Assembly: GCF_041381155.1 (NCBI RefSeq)
Contig: NC_091143.1
Coordinates: 29,885,331 to 29,949,330, forward strand
Direction: 5' to 3'
Length of the DNA: 64,000 nt
DNA from: Argopecten irradians
Lineage: Eukaryota > Mollusca > Bivalvia > Pectinida > Pectinidae
The position numbers and the translations under genes are program-made. The stretch's first letter is position 1. Every line of letters starts with the position of its first letter. Under the pieces are notes generated by a model that ran no database searches, was not told the DNA's origin, and saw nothing but the letters and a program-made list of their open reading frames with translations. Positions 1 through 13,054 of this stretch are shown piece by piece.

Positions 1-8
1 TCCTATGC

Positions 9-39
<31 letters not shown>

Positions 40-40
40 G
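1..40. repeat. poly(A) tract
   Basis: An uninterrupted A-run of nearly 30 bases follows the first dozen bases. It could be a retroelement tail or simple low complexity; no coding element is recognisable next to it. Confidence 0.7.
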
Positions 41-3000
41 GAAAGTCAAACATTTTTATAAATTCCAACCAAAAATCCAGGACGATCGAAATACATGTAA
101 ATAGTATCTTCATTCAAATATACTTCATCAGCATTCGCCTATGTGATGGATGCATTCGATTATGTCCCCTGTTCGAGGCACACCCCATAAAATAAGTTAT
201 TCTAGAATATTTCGCAAAAATATTCACAGCACGTATATAATCTCAAAAAGGCATAAAATTATTCAACAGTACGAATATCTGGAAATTTAAAAAAAAAAAA
301 TGTGTAATATTGTTAGCTGATACCGTTTTCACATGATCGTATCATTAAATCTAGATAAATTCCTTTTTTACTACCTTAATGCGGTATTTTATTCTCAAGA
401 CATCATTACCTCCATTACGACCAGCCATTATCTGGTATAAAATCATACAAAACCTACTGAGTCATGTCTGAATTATTTTCTTTACTCGAATAAGATTGCT
501 ATACGGAAGTATTCGTACAATTTTAATGCCATTTCCATTTTCTCTATCACAATCTTCATTAGTTGGAATAAATATTCCATGAGTTGTTGTCTAGAAAGAC
601 AACATTTTTTGACAACATCAATTTCATCATTAAATTTTATGAGACATTCATCTGCAGCTTTTGACTTCAAAATAGGAACGACATTACAATGTCTATGATT
701 CATCATAGTCATATTTTGTGGGTTGGTTATTATTTGAGTTTAACCTCGCATTAAAAGTTAAGAATATTAATGTGTTGTAGGTATGATGTCTGAATTTTAG
801 AAAACTTCGGAATAGTTTGTTGTGTCTATTATTAAACAGTACTAATAGTGAAACGCTTGCCCTTTCTGTAGTGTTGTCTCACTGAAGCGTGCCACCAAAG
901 ACATCGCACAGCACACCCCATCCGTTCACAACACATTTGTTTGCGGAATGACACCCAGTGTTGCAACGGAAAACGACATTTTATTGAGCGCTTCCATCCG
1001 TCAGATATCTATTATGATACATTTAAAATCAAATAAACATACATAAACATATCTTGTTTTTCTTTTAAGTATATTCTGCCGCATAACCACGAAGCAACAT
1101 AAAATTATTGGAGTAGTTCTAGACATAACGGGCTATATACCGGCCACTTGCTCAGGTTCGGCTTTCAAGAAGATAGCAGCGCACTGGATATATATAAGGC
1201 TTTTGCTAGAAGATTGCAGTTATATCAACTACTCTAAATTTCATAAGAATCGCTTTATTGCCAAATTTAAATTTATTATCAGACTTAATTGTTCGCAAGG
1301 TCATGTGTAAAGTGTATATGGAACTGCAGGCAATGTTTTTTTTAACATTTTCTATAACCTTATCGTTTTGACGGCTTTGACTTACGTGGAGCGAGCTGCA
1401 TTTTCTTGTATTACCAAAGATAGTTATTAAGGGCATTGGGCTGTAGGCAAAATCTTCGTACACCGAACACTTTTAAAATGAACAACCAGTTCCCTTGCTG
1501 AACTAGAAAGAAATAGACATCAAGGTCGAATGCTTCCTTATTTTCTCTAACGAATTCAGGATCCATTAACGTATATATATATAATATAGGATAAGATGTT
1601 ATCATGAAAAGAAATGCACACGTTTCAGGGTTAAGATGAATAACTCAATTTTAGACGTTGATAGCTATACAGCAGTTTCTAAAAATACAAGTACCATGAC
1701 ATCTTAAATCTTTAATATCCTTAATGTTTTTCTGTATGATTATAAAAGACAATGCACGTCATTTTTACATACCAATATACATCGATTTCCTGTTAACAAT
1801 TAAAGTTAAAATACCATATGACCATGGTCAGACAAAGCACGACAAAACAGAGAAAAACCTTTTCTCTTAAACTGACAAAGAACATTTATGATTTTGACAG
1901 TGAATTTCCGTTTTGTGGAAAGCCTCCCGCTTAGATGTCTGCCTCTGGGAAACAAAAAGCTAGTGATGACTTCATTCTTTCAAAATTGCACATCAAAGCG
2001 TGTGTGATTTTCTGCGTGTATCCAAGGAAATGCGTTGACTACTTAACAAAAGTTGTTTAATCGAGTAATTTCATAAGTGTCAGTTTATTCTTAATCCGCA
2101 TTTTTAAACATCTTAGAGTAATTAGATTAAAGGGAAAGAAGCATTGCACCGCCTCTTATTATATATTTATTTGGTAAACCATTTATACTAATCCTAAGAG
2201 AATAATGCATTTATAACATATTTTTTTCTGAATTTCGAAGCCATCGGGAAATTGATGTCAAAAGCACATAAAAGCACATAAAAGTCAGCTAAAACATTAA
2301 GCTTCACAATAGCGTAGTCTACAATCAAACTTAATTTCTTTATATCGAAATTTCATAGTCCATCATAATTTTTTTTTGCGCAACTTTCAAAATTCGCGAT
2401 CAATTCTTCAAAAGTTATACTTTACATGAATTTGAAAAACATTTTAGTGGCAATTTATTTTCACATTATGGTTATTGCTCGCAAATAAGCAAAAGTTATT
2501 CGCACTTCACACAATTATGTTGGTTAACAGGTAATGGTAGAAAAGAGGATAACGATTCATAGACAACGGAACTGAGAAAAAAAAACCAGGTTCAATAAAC
2601 TTTGGTTCCGTGTATAACAATGTCTAATACAACGTTATAAATATCAGGCAATCACATTGGTGGTGTCAAGTTATTTGAGTCACTACCGGGCCTCGCTCAG
2701 TACAGCATGGCGTATAAGGTAACAAGATATAAATAAGGTGGCGAAATGATTGGCAGGAAATCGATGACAGTGTGATATATTTCTACATATATAGATACAA
2801 AAGTCACTTAATGGCAATGGAACGGTTGTTAATCTTTCAGAACAAACAAAATTTATTATTCTTTTGTTCCATCACAGCATTTCAAGTGATAGAGACATCT
2901 CGACATCGGAAATATAAAAGCAATCATTTGCTATTTCAGCATTAGGTGTAGGTGGAAACTATTTTCGAAATTTAGAATTCAATCGCCAACGTGGGAAAGG

Positions 3001-4514
3001 ATTAAAAGTTTAACGATCTGCATATTACAAAGCAAAACTAATAATAAACTTCTTGTGTGTTATTGTGTCATATGTGTTATTGTACTAATTCGTCTGTGAC
3101 TCTCAGAATTGATTATTCACTTCAAAGTTACCATTCCCTGGGACTCTTATTTATTTGTGTGTCAACATTGTGATAATCGTTCCTTGAAGATATTCAATAA
3201 AAGCTATTTTTTTTCTTATGATATTTAAAACTTTTGTTTCTGTAGTGTTACTGACACTACTGTCAGATTTTTTTAAAGAAACAGTATTTATTGTTTTACA
3301 AAGTTGGATAACATTGCATTTGTTAACTTTTATAAACTTGTCAAAAGGAAATTGCGTTTCGCATATGTGTACTGAAAATATCTATATTTGTTTACCACTC
3401 TCCGTTTGTCTGCTCTGACATAAAACGTGTTATTTAAGTTATTCTTTATTATCCTTTCTCCTCGACATGCTTTACGAGAACTGATTACAATTAGAAACCT
3501 ATGCATGTTCTAGCCGAGACGCCAAAAAATCTGTCCGTTATTCTTTTCTGCTAACACCAATAAATAATCGATTTTTTTTTTGTTTAAAGAAGCGTGACTT
3601 TATTAAACGTTTACCAACCTTCAGTCTAAATGTCACAGTTTTATGTGTTACTACGTTAGGTGGCTGCCATGTTGAAATATTATTTTTTACAACCAAAAAC
3701 CAAATCTAAAACTGACATTGTTTAATTACCATTCGACCAGAAAACTTATTTCATGATTTACGTTTTTTTTTTTTGAAAAGTCAATTATCTTTGAGTGAAG
3801 AAAATTAATTTGCATAATTCTATGGCAGGGGATAATATAAGTTTGAAATAGTTCTGTGAAATTTTTGAAGAGAAAATCAATTCGATAAATCCTCGATAGA
3901 ACGTACATTTCTAGGGTTGTTGTATTGTATGATACCGTAAAACATACCGTATGTTTTTAAATGTTCGCTAATTGATCAAGCATCTACTTTGACCCACGCA
4001 GATAGTTTACAACCCCCAAGGTGCGCTAGTCTGATGGTGATATTATGTAGCTCAGAAATAATTGTCTACACAGGCGACCGTAAAGCGAGGAATTATGTAC
4101 GTGATAGCTCTGTCATTTTTATTAAGTTTTTATTGTACTTACATTCAATTGACTAGCATTGTCACTTAAAGGGACAACTCAGTAAAGTCAATCTTGCATG
4201 CATAACCACGAACTAAATGTTGTATAAAACTATTGTTTCTACATTACTTTATGGAAAAAACTTATGGACAAATAACACGACAATGTTAACGATTTTTACT
4301 GATAACATTAAATATTCTAATGGTATAAACAATAAGATCAAGCAGGTAAAATTTGTACGATATCCTCAAATCTGACAAGACGGAGATATAAAACCAATAT
4401 ATGTAACCAAAATATCCACCTGGAAGCCTCTTCAATTAACGAAAGTGACTTTTTAGACTATATCAAGCATATGAAGAGGTAAAAATACGCTACTGTAAGA
4501 GCGATTTGAGTTGT
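41..4514. other. intergenic AT-rich DNA, no gene recognised
   Basis: I see no exon with convincing composition and splice signals on either strand. Open frames are short and look random. There are scattered A/T homopolymers and a small direct duplication of 'aaaagcacat' near 2,263-2,285. Confidence 0.5.
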
Positions 4515-4516
4515 TA

Positions 4517-4740
4517 TACACTGCCCTCCAAAAGTTCTGTTACATATGTTAAAATTTGCTGACAATTTATCTCTTAGAAAAACTCTGGGAAAAAAACAAT
4601 AAATGAGTTAGAGAACATAAATATAAGTTGATAAATGATATATATACTAATAGATATGTATAAAAAAGTTTTACATATTTCTTTATTTTAAGGATATTTG
4701 TAAAACTGCACATGTAAAAAAATATTTGGAGGGCAGTGTA
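4517..4740. mobile_element. Tc1/mariner-type MITE with TA target duplication
   Basis: Perfect terminal inverted repeats CACTGCCCTCCAAA (from 4,519) and TTTGGAGGGCAGTG (to 4,738) enclose about 220 bp of AT-rich DNA with no transposase frame. A TA dinucleotide lies immediately outside both ends, the target duplication expected of the Tc1/mariner superfamily. This is a non-autonomous element. Confidence 0.8.
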
Positions 4741-7080
4741 GATAAAATGTAGTTTACTATACTGGACTGCATGGTGTGGGTTCGGTATACAAAGATGAGC
4801 AGCTATCACCAATTTGTAATGGGGATGAGCAACCCCTTTTCCGCTTGCAAACACTGACCTTATCGGACAGGCCACAGTGACACTAGCTACTCGGACTTTC
4901 AATAGGTAACCGGTTTATTACTGATATGAACTTTCAATGTATTTTCAGATAAAACGTCCATTTGTGGACGTGTTCGGTTTTCGGTGTTGGCGGAAAGTCA
5001 GTACATTCCAAAGAAAACCATCTGCATAGTGTATTAGTAAACGTTCCGGTTTGTGTCTTCAGTTAGCAACTCAAGAATGGGAGAGTTTTAGTAGCCTGAC
5101 GCGAAATAAAACAAATTGCTCCTCTCTGTCCATTTATATAACATATTTCCAACATACCTTGTTTTTTTAGAACATCATAAATTTCTCTATAGTCTCGTTT
5201 TGATTAGTATGTATATTTTTTGGCTCTTTATAAACTTTCTGGGCAGCTGCACTACAGCTTAATTGTTATCTAATATGCATCCCTTAGAGACGTCAGATGT
5301 AACATGCATGAAGGTTGATAAATGTTTTAAAACGTAATACCTTCCACACAATTGATAAAAATGCCATTCAGCACTGAAGTCCATTGCATTCCTTTGGAAT
5401 AGACCATGATCGGGACCTGACGTGACAGGACAGGACATCATACATAGGCAAATATATTATCTGTCGAATCTGGTTTACATTACCCTGTGTTTGTAAGTCT
5501 AATACGTTATTACGGTCTATAAGCTCTCCCTACAGACAACTAATGAAGCCGAGTTTATAGCTGTTGAGAGCAGTAGAAGATCTGGTTCCATCAAGTGACG
5601 GGGTTTTAAAGACCACTAACAACAATATTTATAAATATTCGATAAATTCCTTAATAGGTATTACAGAAAAACTTCATAGTAACAATCGCCAAGGTATAGC
5701 ATCATTAGTATCCAATGCAAGGGGGTTAATTATATCGTGTATATAATATACGCTACAATGTAATTTACAGCCACGTCCGCGAGTTGCGTTACAAAGTGTC
5801 TTAACATTGTTATCAGGGTACGTTTTAAATGTATCTGTAACGCGAGGTTGATAATGAGCCTCAAATTAATATTAATAGCTTTATGTAAATACTAAATTTG
5901 TGATGACTTTCAGAGCAATTATATACGGATAAATCAAACGACACTTTCCATACCCCGAGTCGTTATATGTTTCCATCATTGTCATAATAAACCTAACATT
6001 AACTGAAATCTATCACTACGCCACTCGGTAATATAAACAAAATGAACCTTCTTTTTATGTGTAAAGCCCGAATACCCTTCCAAAATTAAACCAAAACAAT
6101 GTTTCTTAAAAACAATATAAAAAGTAAGAAAATTTATTTCGATGGCCTAAGATGATGTTACAACACCACAAAAATGTTTTCCTGTGTAATCTGCGTTAAC
6201 ACTGAAGATTCATTTAGATGTTTTGCCATCAGGTGTAGTGATATTTAAACTAACGCGCGGTAATTAGGAGGACGGGCGGGAAACATAATACCATCCGCGT
6301 TTTGAAAATTTATATTTAATTCATAATTATTGAATTTAAAACAGAACCGTATGAATAATTACCAACGACTTTCGTTTTTATTTTATATTCACATCATATA
6401 CCTCCATCAGTTTACCACGAATATGTCTATCCACGAAACGGCATCAAAGCTTCAAACCACCAAAACACACAGTATTCAGAATGATGCTTGGAGGGGTAAA
6501 AATCTCATGCATGCGAACACCTATTCAGAATGTAAAGAATGTGTGACCCTTCTGCGTTTATGACAGCAATCTATGCCTATGTCAAGTGCTCCTTAACACA
6601 AGTGAGTCAGTTCGGTTTTTAGCAGATGTTTTCAGGTTAACCGCATATAAACTTAACTGTGCAGAGCTGTAAAACATTAAACAAGTAGACAGATCATTAA
6701 CGTTTCTCTAGGTGTTTCACTACCACAACAAAGGAATGTTTTGCTGTTTAAATTCGCTTGAGTTTTTATTTTGCTATATCCGCGCTTTTACTGAAATCCG
6801 CGATATTATTTTTAAATCTTAATATCGTTATATATCAGTACGCAGAAGTACAGCATGTTCATCCATTGGCAATTCTGTACATTATTCGCAATGATTCTGC
6901 CCTTATCATTATTATGGTAACGATTATTAATTAATTGCAAAGAAACCATTTATATTGTTTTCACTAATAAAACCTATGTGATCTTCTAGATCAATCGGTG
7001 TAATCGCGAATCAGCTTCGTTAAGAAAATCGCGAATAATATAGATCCCTACATAATATCACTTGGCGTAGGAAGATGAAA
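4741..7080. other. intergenic, no gene recognised
   Basis: AT-rich non-coding sequence. The part from 4,770 to 4,910 is more GC-balanced and could be a remnant repeat, but it has no recognisable tRNA-like boxes or coding motif. Several TCGCGAT-type words near 6,780-7,040 resemble the ends of a small palindromic family seen more clearly at 59.65 kb. Confidence 0.4.
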
Positions 7081-7083
7081 CGT

Positions 7084-7260
7084 CATGGGGGGGGGGGGCA
7101 AAGGTCCTCAAATATTTTGTAACCCCCCCCCCCCGCCACACCCTACAGGAGGAGATTAATTCAACTCCCAACCATTTAATATATGCTTTATGTCATTTTT
7201 CAGATTATCAACTAAATTTAATCACCTTGTACACAGTTATAGAACGTGTGGGGGGGGGGA
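7084..7260. repeat. G-run / C-run low-complexity patch
   Basis: A run of about 11 G near 7,087, a run of about 14 C near 7,123 and a run of 9 G near 7,250 sit in otherwise AT-rich DNA. The G-run and C-run are complementary and could pair. They border the satellite-like repeats that follow. Confidence 0.6.
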
Positions 7261-7399
7261 TCTCGCTAAAAGGTAAATTAACGAATACGCAAAAATTGGT
7301 TCGAATTAGCGTTTTGTGAGGCTTCGAAGTGCGCGACGTTTTTGTTGTGTTTTATTAGGGGTCTGACGGTGACCCCCGGGATTAGGTTTTTGTATTGCT

Positions 7400-7790
7400 A
7401 TTTGATGATTTTTGACGATCGCCCCGAACAGCGGCGAGATTTTGGTGTTGTGGGGGGTCCGGGGGTCTCCCCCGGGAAAAAGATACTTACGATATTTAGG
7501 AATGGCTTTAGATGATTTTTACCGATGTAATTGTTGATGAGATTTGCGTAGCCGCCCCAAAGGCGTGAGAAATTTGGTGTATTGGGGGGTCCGAGGGTCT
7601 CCCCCGGGAAAAAAAAATACGATTTAGAATGGCTTAGATGATTTTTACGATGCATTTTGATGAATTTGCGAGCGCCCAAATGGCGCGAGAATTTGGTGTT
7701 AGTGGGGTTCCGGGGTCTCCCCAGGGGAAAAAAATTACGATTTAGAATGGCTGAGATGAGTTTTACGATAAAGTTTAATGATTTATAAAG
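7400..7790. repeat. tandem repeat, about 120-130 bp period, 3 units, with GC palindromic core
   Basis: Three successive units share TTTGGTGT (near 7,441, 7,573 and 7,692), then a GGGGTCCGGGGGTCTCCCC-type core that is nearly self-complementary, then an A-run and 'tacgatttagaatggct'. Spacing is about 132 and 119 bp. The 134-codon minus-strand frame across it is a product of the repeat, not a gene. Confidence 0.75.
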
Positions 7791-8184
7791 CGTTCTTAAC
7801 ATGGTAATTTTTCGATTTTAAAGCTACCTGCATTTAGAAATGATAATTGTGTCGTCATAAACAATATGCAACCCTACTCGATCTGAATATACCGGCGTTC
7901 ACACCATCGGCACATTGTTGTTCATAAAAAAATGAATTAATTGTCTCGCTAAGACAAATTGATCTTTTAAGAGACATTTTTTTAAATAGCACATAGAATC
8001 CCTTGATGGACATTTTTAGTCTAGTTTGTGTGTATTGAATTTTCACTATTTGAGGTTTTGACATATGTGCTTGAACGTTTTAGGAAATGCGCCGCGCAGC
8101 AGAAAATTTTCTAGAAGAAGTACGAAAAATGTGTAGGAGGACCCTTTTTTCTTTCAAATAAGCATTTTTTAGAAAATTTCACAG

Positions 8185-8315
8185 TCGGCGAAAATGGGGG
8201 GGCAAAAAGACATGTTTGCCCCCCCCCCCCGTCCTGGGAAAGGGGGGCAGTTGCCCCCCTGCCAACTGCCCCCCCTGCACCCCCCCCCCCCCGCTTCCTT
8301 CGGGGGGATAAATAA
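8185..8315. repeat. G/C homopolymer-rich patch
   Basis: Successive runs of G and C (8-14 bases) alternate with short words such as 'cagttgcccccctgccaact', which is itself an inverted repeat. It is compositionally foreign to its surroundings and belongs with the 7.1-7.8 kb block. Confidence 0.6.
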
Positions 8316-8940
8316 ACTATGATAAAAACTCGGATGGTGATACTTTGTGAGGAGATTTTGATGACGTAGCTTGACCAATTTTAACACTTAAAAGCTTGAA
8401 AACACATATTAGATCAGGGTCCAGTTTCGTGAACATTTCCTGAGGAATTGCAATTGCCCCAGTGTATATTAAAAACTATGAAAGGGCCAAAGTCACTGGA
8501 AATCAGGGTGTTTGTGTGTGATAAAACAGCATATAACAACATATATCGATGAATTCGTTAAACGGCATTAATTGTGTTGTTTGCCTGTAAATATGATAAT
8601 AAGATTTTTTTCTTTATAAACAATCACGGCTTTTTTTATATCGTTCGCAACATAAAGCGTGATCATCTTTCATGTGACAATGATATGATAATATCTAAAC
8701 ATGGTTGTTCTTTGTAGTTGACAATAAAGTTAAGTATGTTGCTCTGATCTTATCTAGTTTGGTGTTTTGTGGTTATCCTGGAATATCACCAATAGCAACA
8801 TAAAATCTCACACACTCTAGCACGACGCGCCATATTATTTCACTCAGGTGACAGATGTATTTTCTTGTTTCATATCCAGAATTACCCACAAACAAAACCA
8901 CATCGACAAACATCTTATTCTGCTGTCGCTCTTCCCTCTT
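8316..8940. other. intergenic, no gene recognised
   Basis: AT-rich sequence without convincing open frames or repeats. Confidence 0.4.
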
Positions 8941-8942
8941 TT

Positions 8943-9080
8943 CATATTAGAGAGTTATCTTTCTTGCAGGTATGTAAAGAAATTATAATTATTCTTTGAA
9001 AAGTATGACGTTACAATCACAAATCGCAAACACATGACGTTATAACCAATACCTACCCGCCAAGGGAAAATACTCTGGAT
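8943..9080. mobile_element. MITE of the 'acctacccgcaaggga' family, degenerate copy
   Basis: The left end 'catattagagagttatct' and right end 'acctacccgccaagggaaaatactctg' are imperfect inverted repeats. The inner words 'gtatgacgttacaatcac' and 'cacatgacgttataacc' match the better copies at 19.9, 42.5 and 54.2 kb. Confidence 0.6.
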
Positions 9081-9780
9081 AATTTCGCAAGTCAATCTAC
9101 CATGTCATAATTTCAACTAAAACCGAAGGAATTTATTTGATATTCAAGACTTCGAGCCGGCTATTGATTATCAATAATTGACCTAATACATCACTGGTCA
9201 TTTTTTCAGGCAAGGTCCGGCGAAATAATCGCGAAAATATCATTCCCACGATTATTACCAACAATACAGTACAATAAAGTGAAGATACAATTTCACTAAA
9301 AACAATCACTGTAAACCTGTAGCGGATGCTTAATATTGCCATTATCATTTTAAAACAAGTTCGTGGAAATTCAATATAATACCTTCCAATCTAAGTGACC
9401 ATGATTTTGTACAGATATAAAACGCGAATTGGCGTTGACTGCAAGAATCGCAAGAAAAAAATCGCACGCGTCATCTAAACCTGATCAAAACATTTGCATT
9501 ATACTATAGATCACATGGACGATAATCTGCCGATCTTCAATAAGAAAAGCCAAATTTATATTACCTTTATGGTTTGAAGACATTTATCCAATCAAATTGT
9601 CGCTAACTAATGTGTGATCATGATGCCGATTTTGGATTTATTGTTAGCGCGGCGCAAAGTTTAGAGGAGAACAACACTATTGCCAATTAACAAGTAAGTG
9701 TTTCTGATTAGCTGACAAAGAAAATAGCAGTGATATATATAATTGGGGATATCGTAGCAATAATAAGGAATGAAGAAAGA
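9081..9780. other. intergenic, no gene recognised
   Basis: Non-coding AT-rich DNA; nothing supported. Confidence 0.4.
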
Positions 9781-9900
9781 ATTATATAACAGCAATATAG
9801 TCTACATGATTGCATCAGACACAATTTTGTTCGAGGGAAGGCAGGATTATATAACAGCAATATTTCTATAAGATTTGCACCAGGACCAATTTTGTTCCTT
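9781..9900. repeat. two-copy tandem duplication, about 65 bp
   Basis: 'attatataacagcaatat' followed about 25 bases later by an 'acaattttgttc' word occurs twice in succession, starting near 9,781 and 9,846, with moderate divergence. Confidence 0.65.
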
Positions 9901-10480
9901 ATACAATTTGTAAAAAGGTATTTGGCAATACATTATTTTTTTGAAGATGCCAACAAGCCCGTTTAAATTATACACAGCCCAATGTAACCGAAGGATGTAT
10001 AACGACTAAACAATACAACTTCAAGTGTTTGAGCCTCAGCAAAACATAGTGTACGAATATATGTCTGTTGTGTCAGTTTCACGTAAATAAGAGCCACGTG
10101 TGCTGCAGGTTTTTAAGGTTTGCTCGTTTGGGGAAAATCATGAACGGAGTCCGTACGATACAGCTGTTCTTGTTTACCATTTTTTAGGAATTCTAAACAA
10201 GTTTTGTAACAAGCACCCTTATGTTATTCATAAACAAGCCAATGAGTTTTTTCTACGGAATCAACACTCAATCAATCACAATGATGCCGTGAAGATAGTT
10301 ACAGACAAAAATGTTTTGGTCATACATCATTAATTCTCACTTTCAGGAAGTGCGGACTTCTTCCGTCTGTCATACAACTACATCTTTGGGGAGCATAAGG
10401 AAGACTATAAATGGATGGGAAATAATTATCATACACAGGAAGCGGAAAGGACCGGGATGAGTGGGAGTGTTGACAATACA
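9901..10480. other. intergenic, no gene recognised
   Basis: A 77-codon plus-strand frame at 10,100-10,333 has no recognisable motif or splice context, so I do not call it a gene. Confidence 0.35.
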
Positions 10481-10483
10481 TTC

Positions 10484-10875
10484 TCAATGGGAGCGGCAGA
10501 GATGGGTCATATACATGTAGGAGGGGGTTATATATATAATATATGGTACCGATAGTATGGTTTTAATTGAAGGGAACATGAATATCCCATACTGGGGTTG
10601 ATAGGGAGAGTTGTTTAGGAGGAAAAGATACAGCAATCTATGAGAGGGGTAAAGGAGGTGGTTTGGGAGGGCTTCAGTGGAAGGAATAGACACTTTCGCC
10701 TTACGGATGCGGTTTGGGAGGGCTTCAGTGGAAGGAATAGAGACAACAATCTATGAAAGGTGTATGGGAGGTGTCACATCGGAGGGGAAACAAATCCCTT
10801 ACGGGTTCGGTTAGGGAAAAGTCTTCAGTTTAAGGAATAGAGACAATAATCTTTTTAATGGGTAAGGGATAGATA
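10484..10875. repeat. degenerate G-rich tandem repeats
   Basis: The words 'ggtttgggagggcttcagtg' plus 'gaaggaatag' occur near 10,661 and 10,709, and in weaker form near 10,810. 'agacaacaatctatgaaagg'-like words lie between them. The array is purine-rich on the plus strand and irregular in period (about 48 and 100 bp). Confidence 0.6.
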
Positions 10876-10989
10876 AATAGAAGGCACGAGGGCGGCTCAA
10901 AATTCATTTTATTACTTTTATTACCTGAATACTCAAACGTGCCATAACAATGCATCATAAGATACAGTGTGCATTACTGTACATGATGT

Positions 10990-11200
10990 ACATAAAATGG
11001 ATGTTGTCATACATTTTCTATATTTGGTGGATGACTGATGACTAACAGCCATGTGATTATTTTGGGAAAATATGAGACTTGAAAAATTATTAAAAAATCG
11101 GGATATTTACTATAATCACATGACTGTTAGATATATCCATTAGTCCATCCACCAAATACAAAAAAAATGTATGACAACATTCATTTTGATTGAAATGGTC
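10990..11200. mobile_element. fold-back element (long inverted repeat)
   Basis: The left arm (about 10,990-11,064) and right arm (about 11,112-11,195) are inverted copies. 'atggatgttgtcatacattt' on the left pairs with 'aaatgtatgacaacattcat' on the right, and 'tatttggtggatgact' with 'agtccatccaccaaata'. The arms are about 75 bp with a spacer of about 50 bp. There is no coding capacity, which fits a MITE or fold-back transposon. Confidence 0.75.
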
Positions 11201-12985
11201 CCCTGTGATAATACATGATTTATACGATACACTAAAAAAAGGTAAGTTAAGGTAGATTATGAATGGGAAGGGTAGATACATCAAAGTATGGGAGTGTGAA
11301 TCGGGATGGCTCCATTAATGTCGCTCTAACGTCTTCTACGCTAACATTGGTGTCGTCTTTAGAGCTACAAATTGGTATATTTTATTGTAAGTGGAACAAA
11401 TTAGAAAAAAAATATATGCGTTATTTTCACATTTGTATGCATTTTATGCATTTTTTAAACCGTTTTATATCCATAACTTACAAGACACACGATATAACAG
11501 ATTCCACACGAAAATATACATAATTTGTATTTACACACGTCGAGCTTTTCAAATGACAAATCACAACATTTCTGCAGATTAAGAACATTCGGTTGCAAGT
11601 AGATAGAAATAAAGGCCAATGCATAGAAAATGCTAGTGATATATTTTGACAATATTCTAGGCTAAGTGTCATTTGGGTCACTTCGTACCCGTCTGGCAAG
11701 TGTAACATGGTTGGGTACGTATTGTCGATCTAGAGTCGGAACATCATCGATACTCCAGGGGTTAATATAAAGAGTTGACGACAGTGTAAGTAACCTTTGG
11801 AGGGAATATCGAGGGTGGAATGGAGACAAGCTGTCCATTTGGCAGTCTGAGTACTGACATGGTTTATTGGATAATGTTTCCTCTATGTGTATATGTGTGT
11901 GCTGTGAATTGGTGTAACAATTCGGAATTCAAACCAGGAACCGATGCTCATCGGCTATAAGTTTGTATTTTAATGCGAAGTCTTCTAAAACGAAGACGAG
12001 GGTCTTGTGTTTATCGCATAACAATTGACATTGATATCTGTTGTAAGTGTGTGTTTAAGACAATACAATGTCCAGTCAAATTGGACGTTAACTGTAAATG
12101 TAATACAGCAGGTCAATAAAATACAATACCTCTTTACTAAAATAACGGTTTGTTATTACAATGTATATTCATTAAGTTCAAAGAGTATCTACACGAATAA
12201 ATTTTATTCCAGATATATATTAGATGGCAACATTTTATAATTTCTCTTGTAAATGAGATTCACTTGCCATATACTATTCTACATTTTCAAAGACTGAAGG
12301 AATACGACAGAGGGTTCACAACAGCTTTTGAAATTCTGTCGCCACAATTTTCGCCAGAGTGAAATTTCTTTCGCCAAATAAGATTTTTTAGAGCCAAATA
12401 AAAAAAATGTAAATTTGATTGTTAAAATGAAGAATTATCTCCCTTTCTGATAAATAGGCTATTACTTAAGGTAATTTGTTATTAAAAAACAAGAATGAAA
12501 GGTTCATATTTTAGGATGTTTCACTTAGTAGACATGTTTCTAAGCATTTTTTTTCTTTAGAAAATATTAACAATAATTTATTGAATATCATATACACATT
12601 AAAGATATTCTTAAATCAATCCCAAATAATTATATCTCTAAGAAATCAGAATAATTAAAACAGGTGAGTAATAATAACATTATAAGCGTATAAGCGAAAT
12701 TTTATTATTTTGATTTTTTGAAATCATTCTGATTTTTGTTTTGGACTGTAAAAAAGCATGTGCACTTTAAAATGGGTTTTTTTTCAATCCATATATCTTT
12801 GTAACATTTGATGGATAAATCATATTTCTTAAAATCGTAATTTGTGGGTGTTTGGAACTCGAAGAAGAAAACTATGCGTTAATTTTCATTATCTTTGTGT
12901 TTAATGTTGAAAAATATGCACGAAAATCCGGAATTTATTGTCTTCCGGTTTAGATATTAGTGTTGACTTCTACCCAAAACAAACA
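11201..12985. other. intergenic, no gene recognised
   Basis: AT-rich. Short TCGCCA-rich words occur at 12,340-12,400 and again at 13,375-13,480 and may be remnants of one repeat family. Confidence 0.35.
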
Positions 12986-12989
12986 AAAA

Positions 12990-13051
12990 TGGCGGCTAAT
13001 ATAAGCCATGTGCTCAGTCGGTCTTGTCTACTTTGCATTCAAAGGGACAGT
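12990..13051 (+). CDS. candidate first coding exon, unknown protein
   Basis: An ATG in strong context (caaaaATGGCGGC) opens a frame starting MAANISHVLSRSC that runs about 20 codons to a consensus donor, ACA|GTAAGT. About 45 bases upstream is CTTCCGG, an ETS-type word common in housekeeping promoters. The N-terminus is short, basic and lightly hydrophobic and could be a mitochondrial presequence. I could not find a downstream exon, so it may be a pseudo-exon. Confidence 0.25.
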
Positions 13052-13054
13052 AAG

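Noticed and set aside
7398..7802. 134-codon minus-strand frame with Pro/Gly-rich repeats
   Set aside because: It lies entirely in the 120-130 bp tandem repeat and changes with each unit. No start or splice context.
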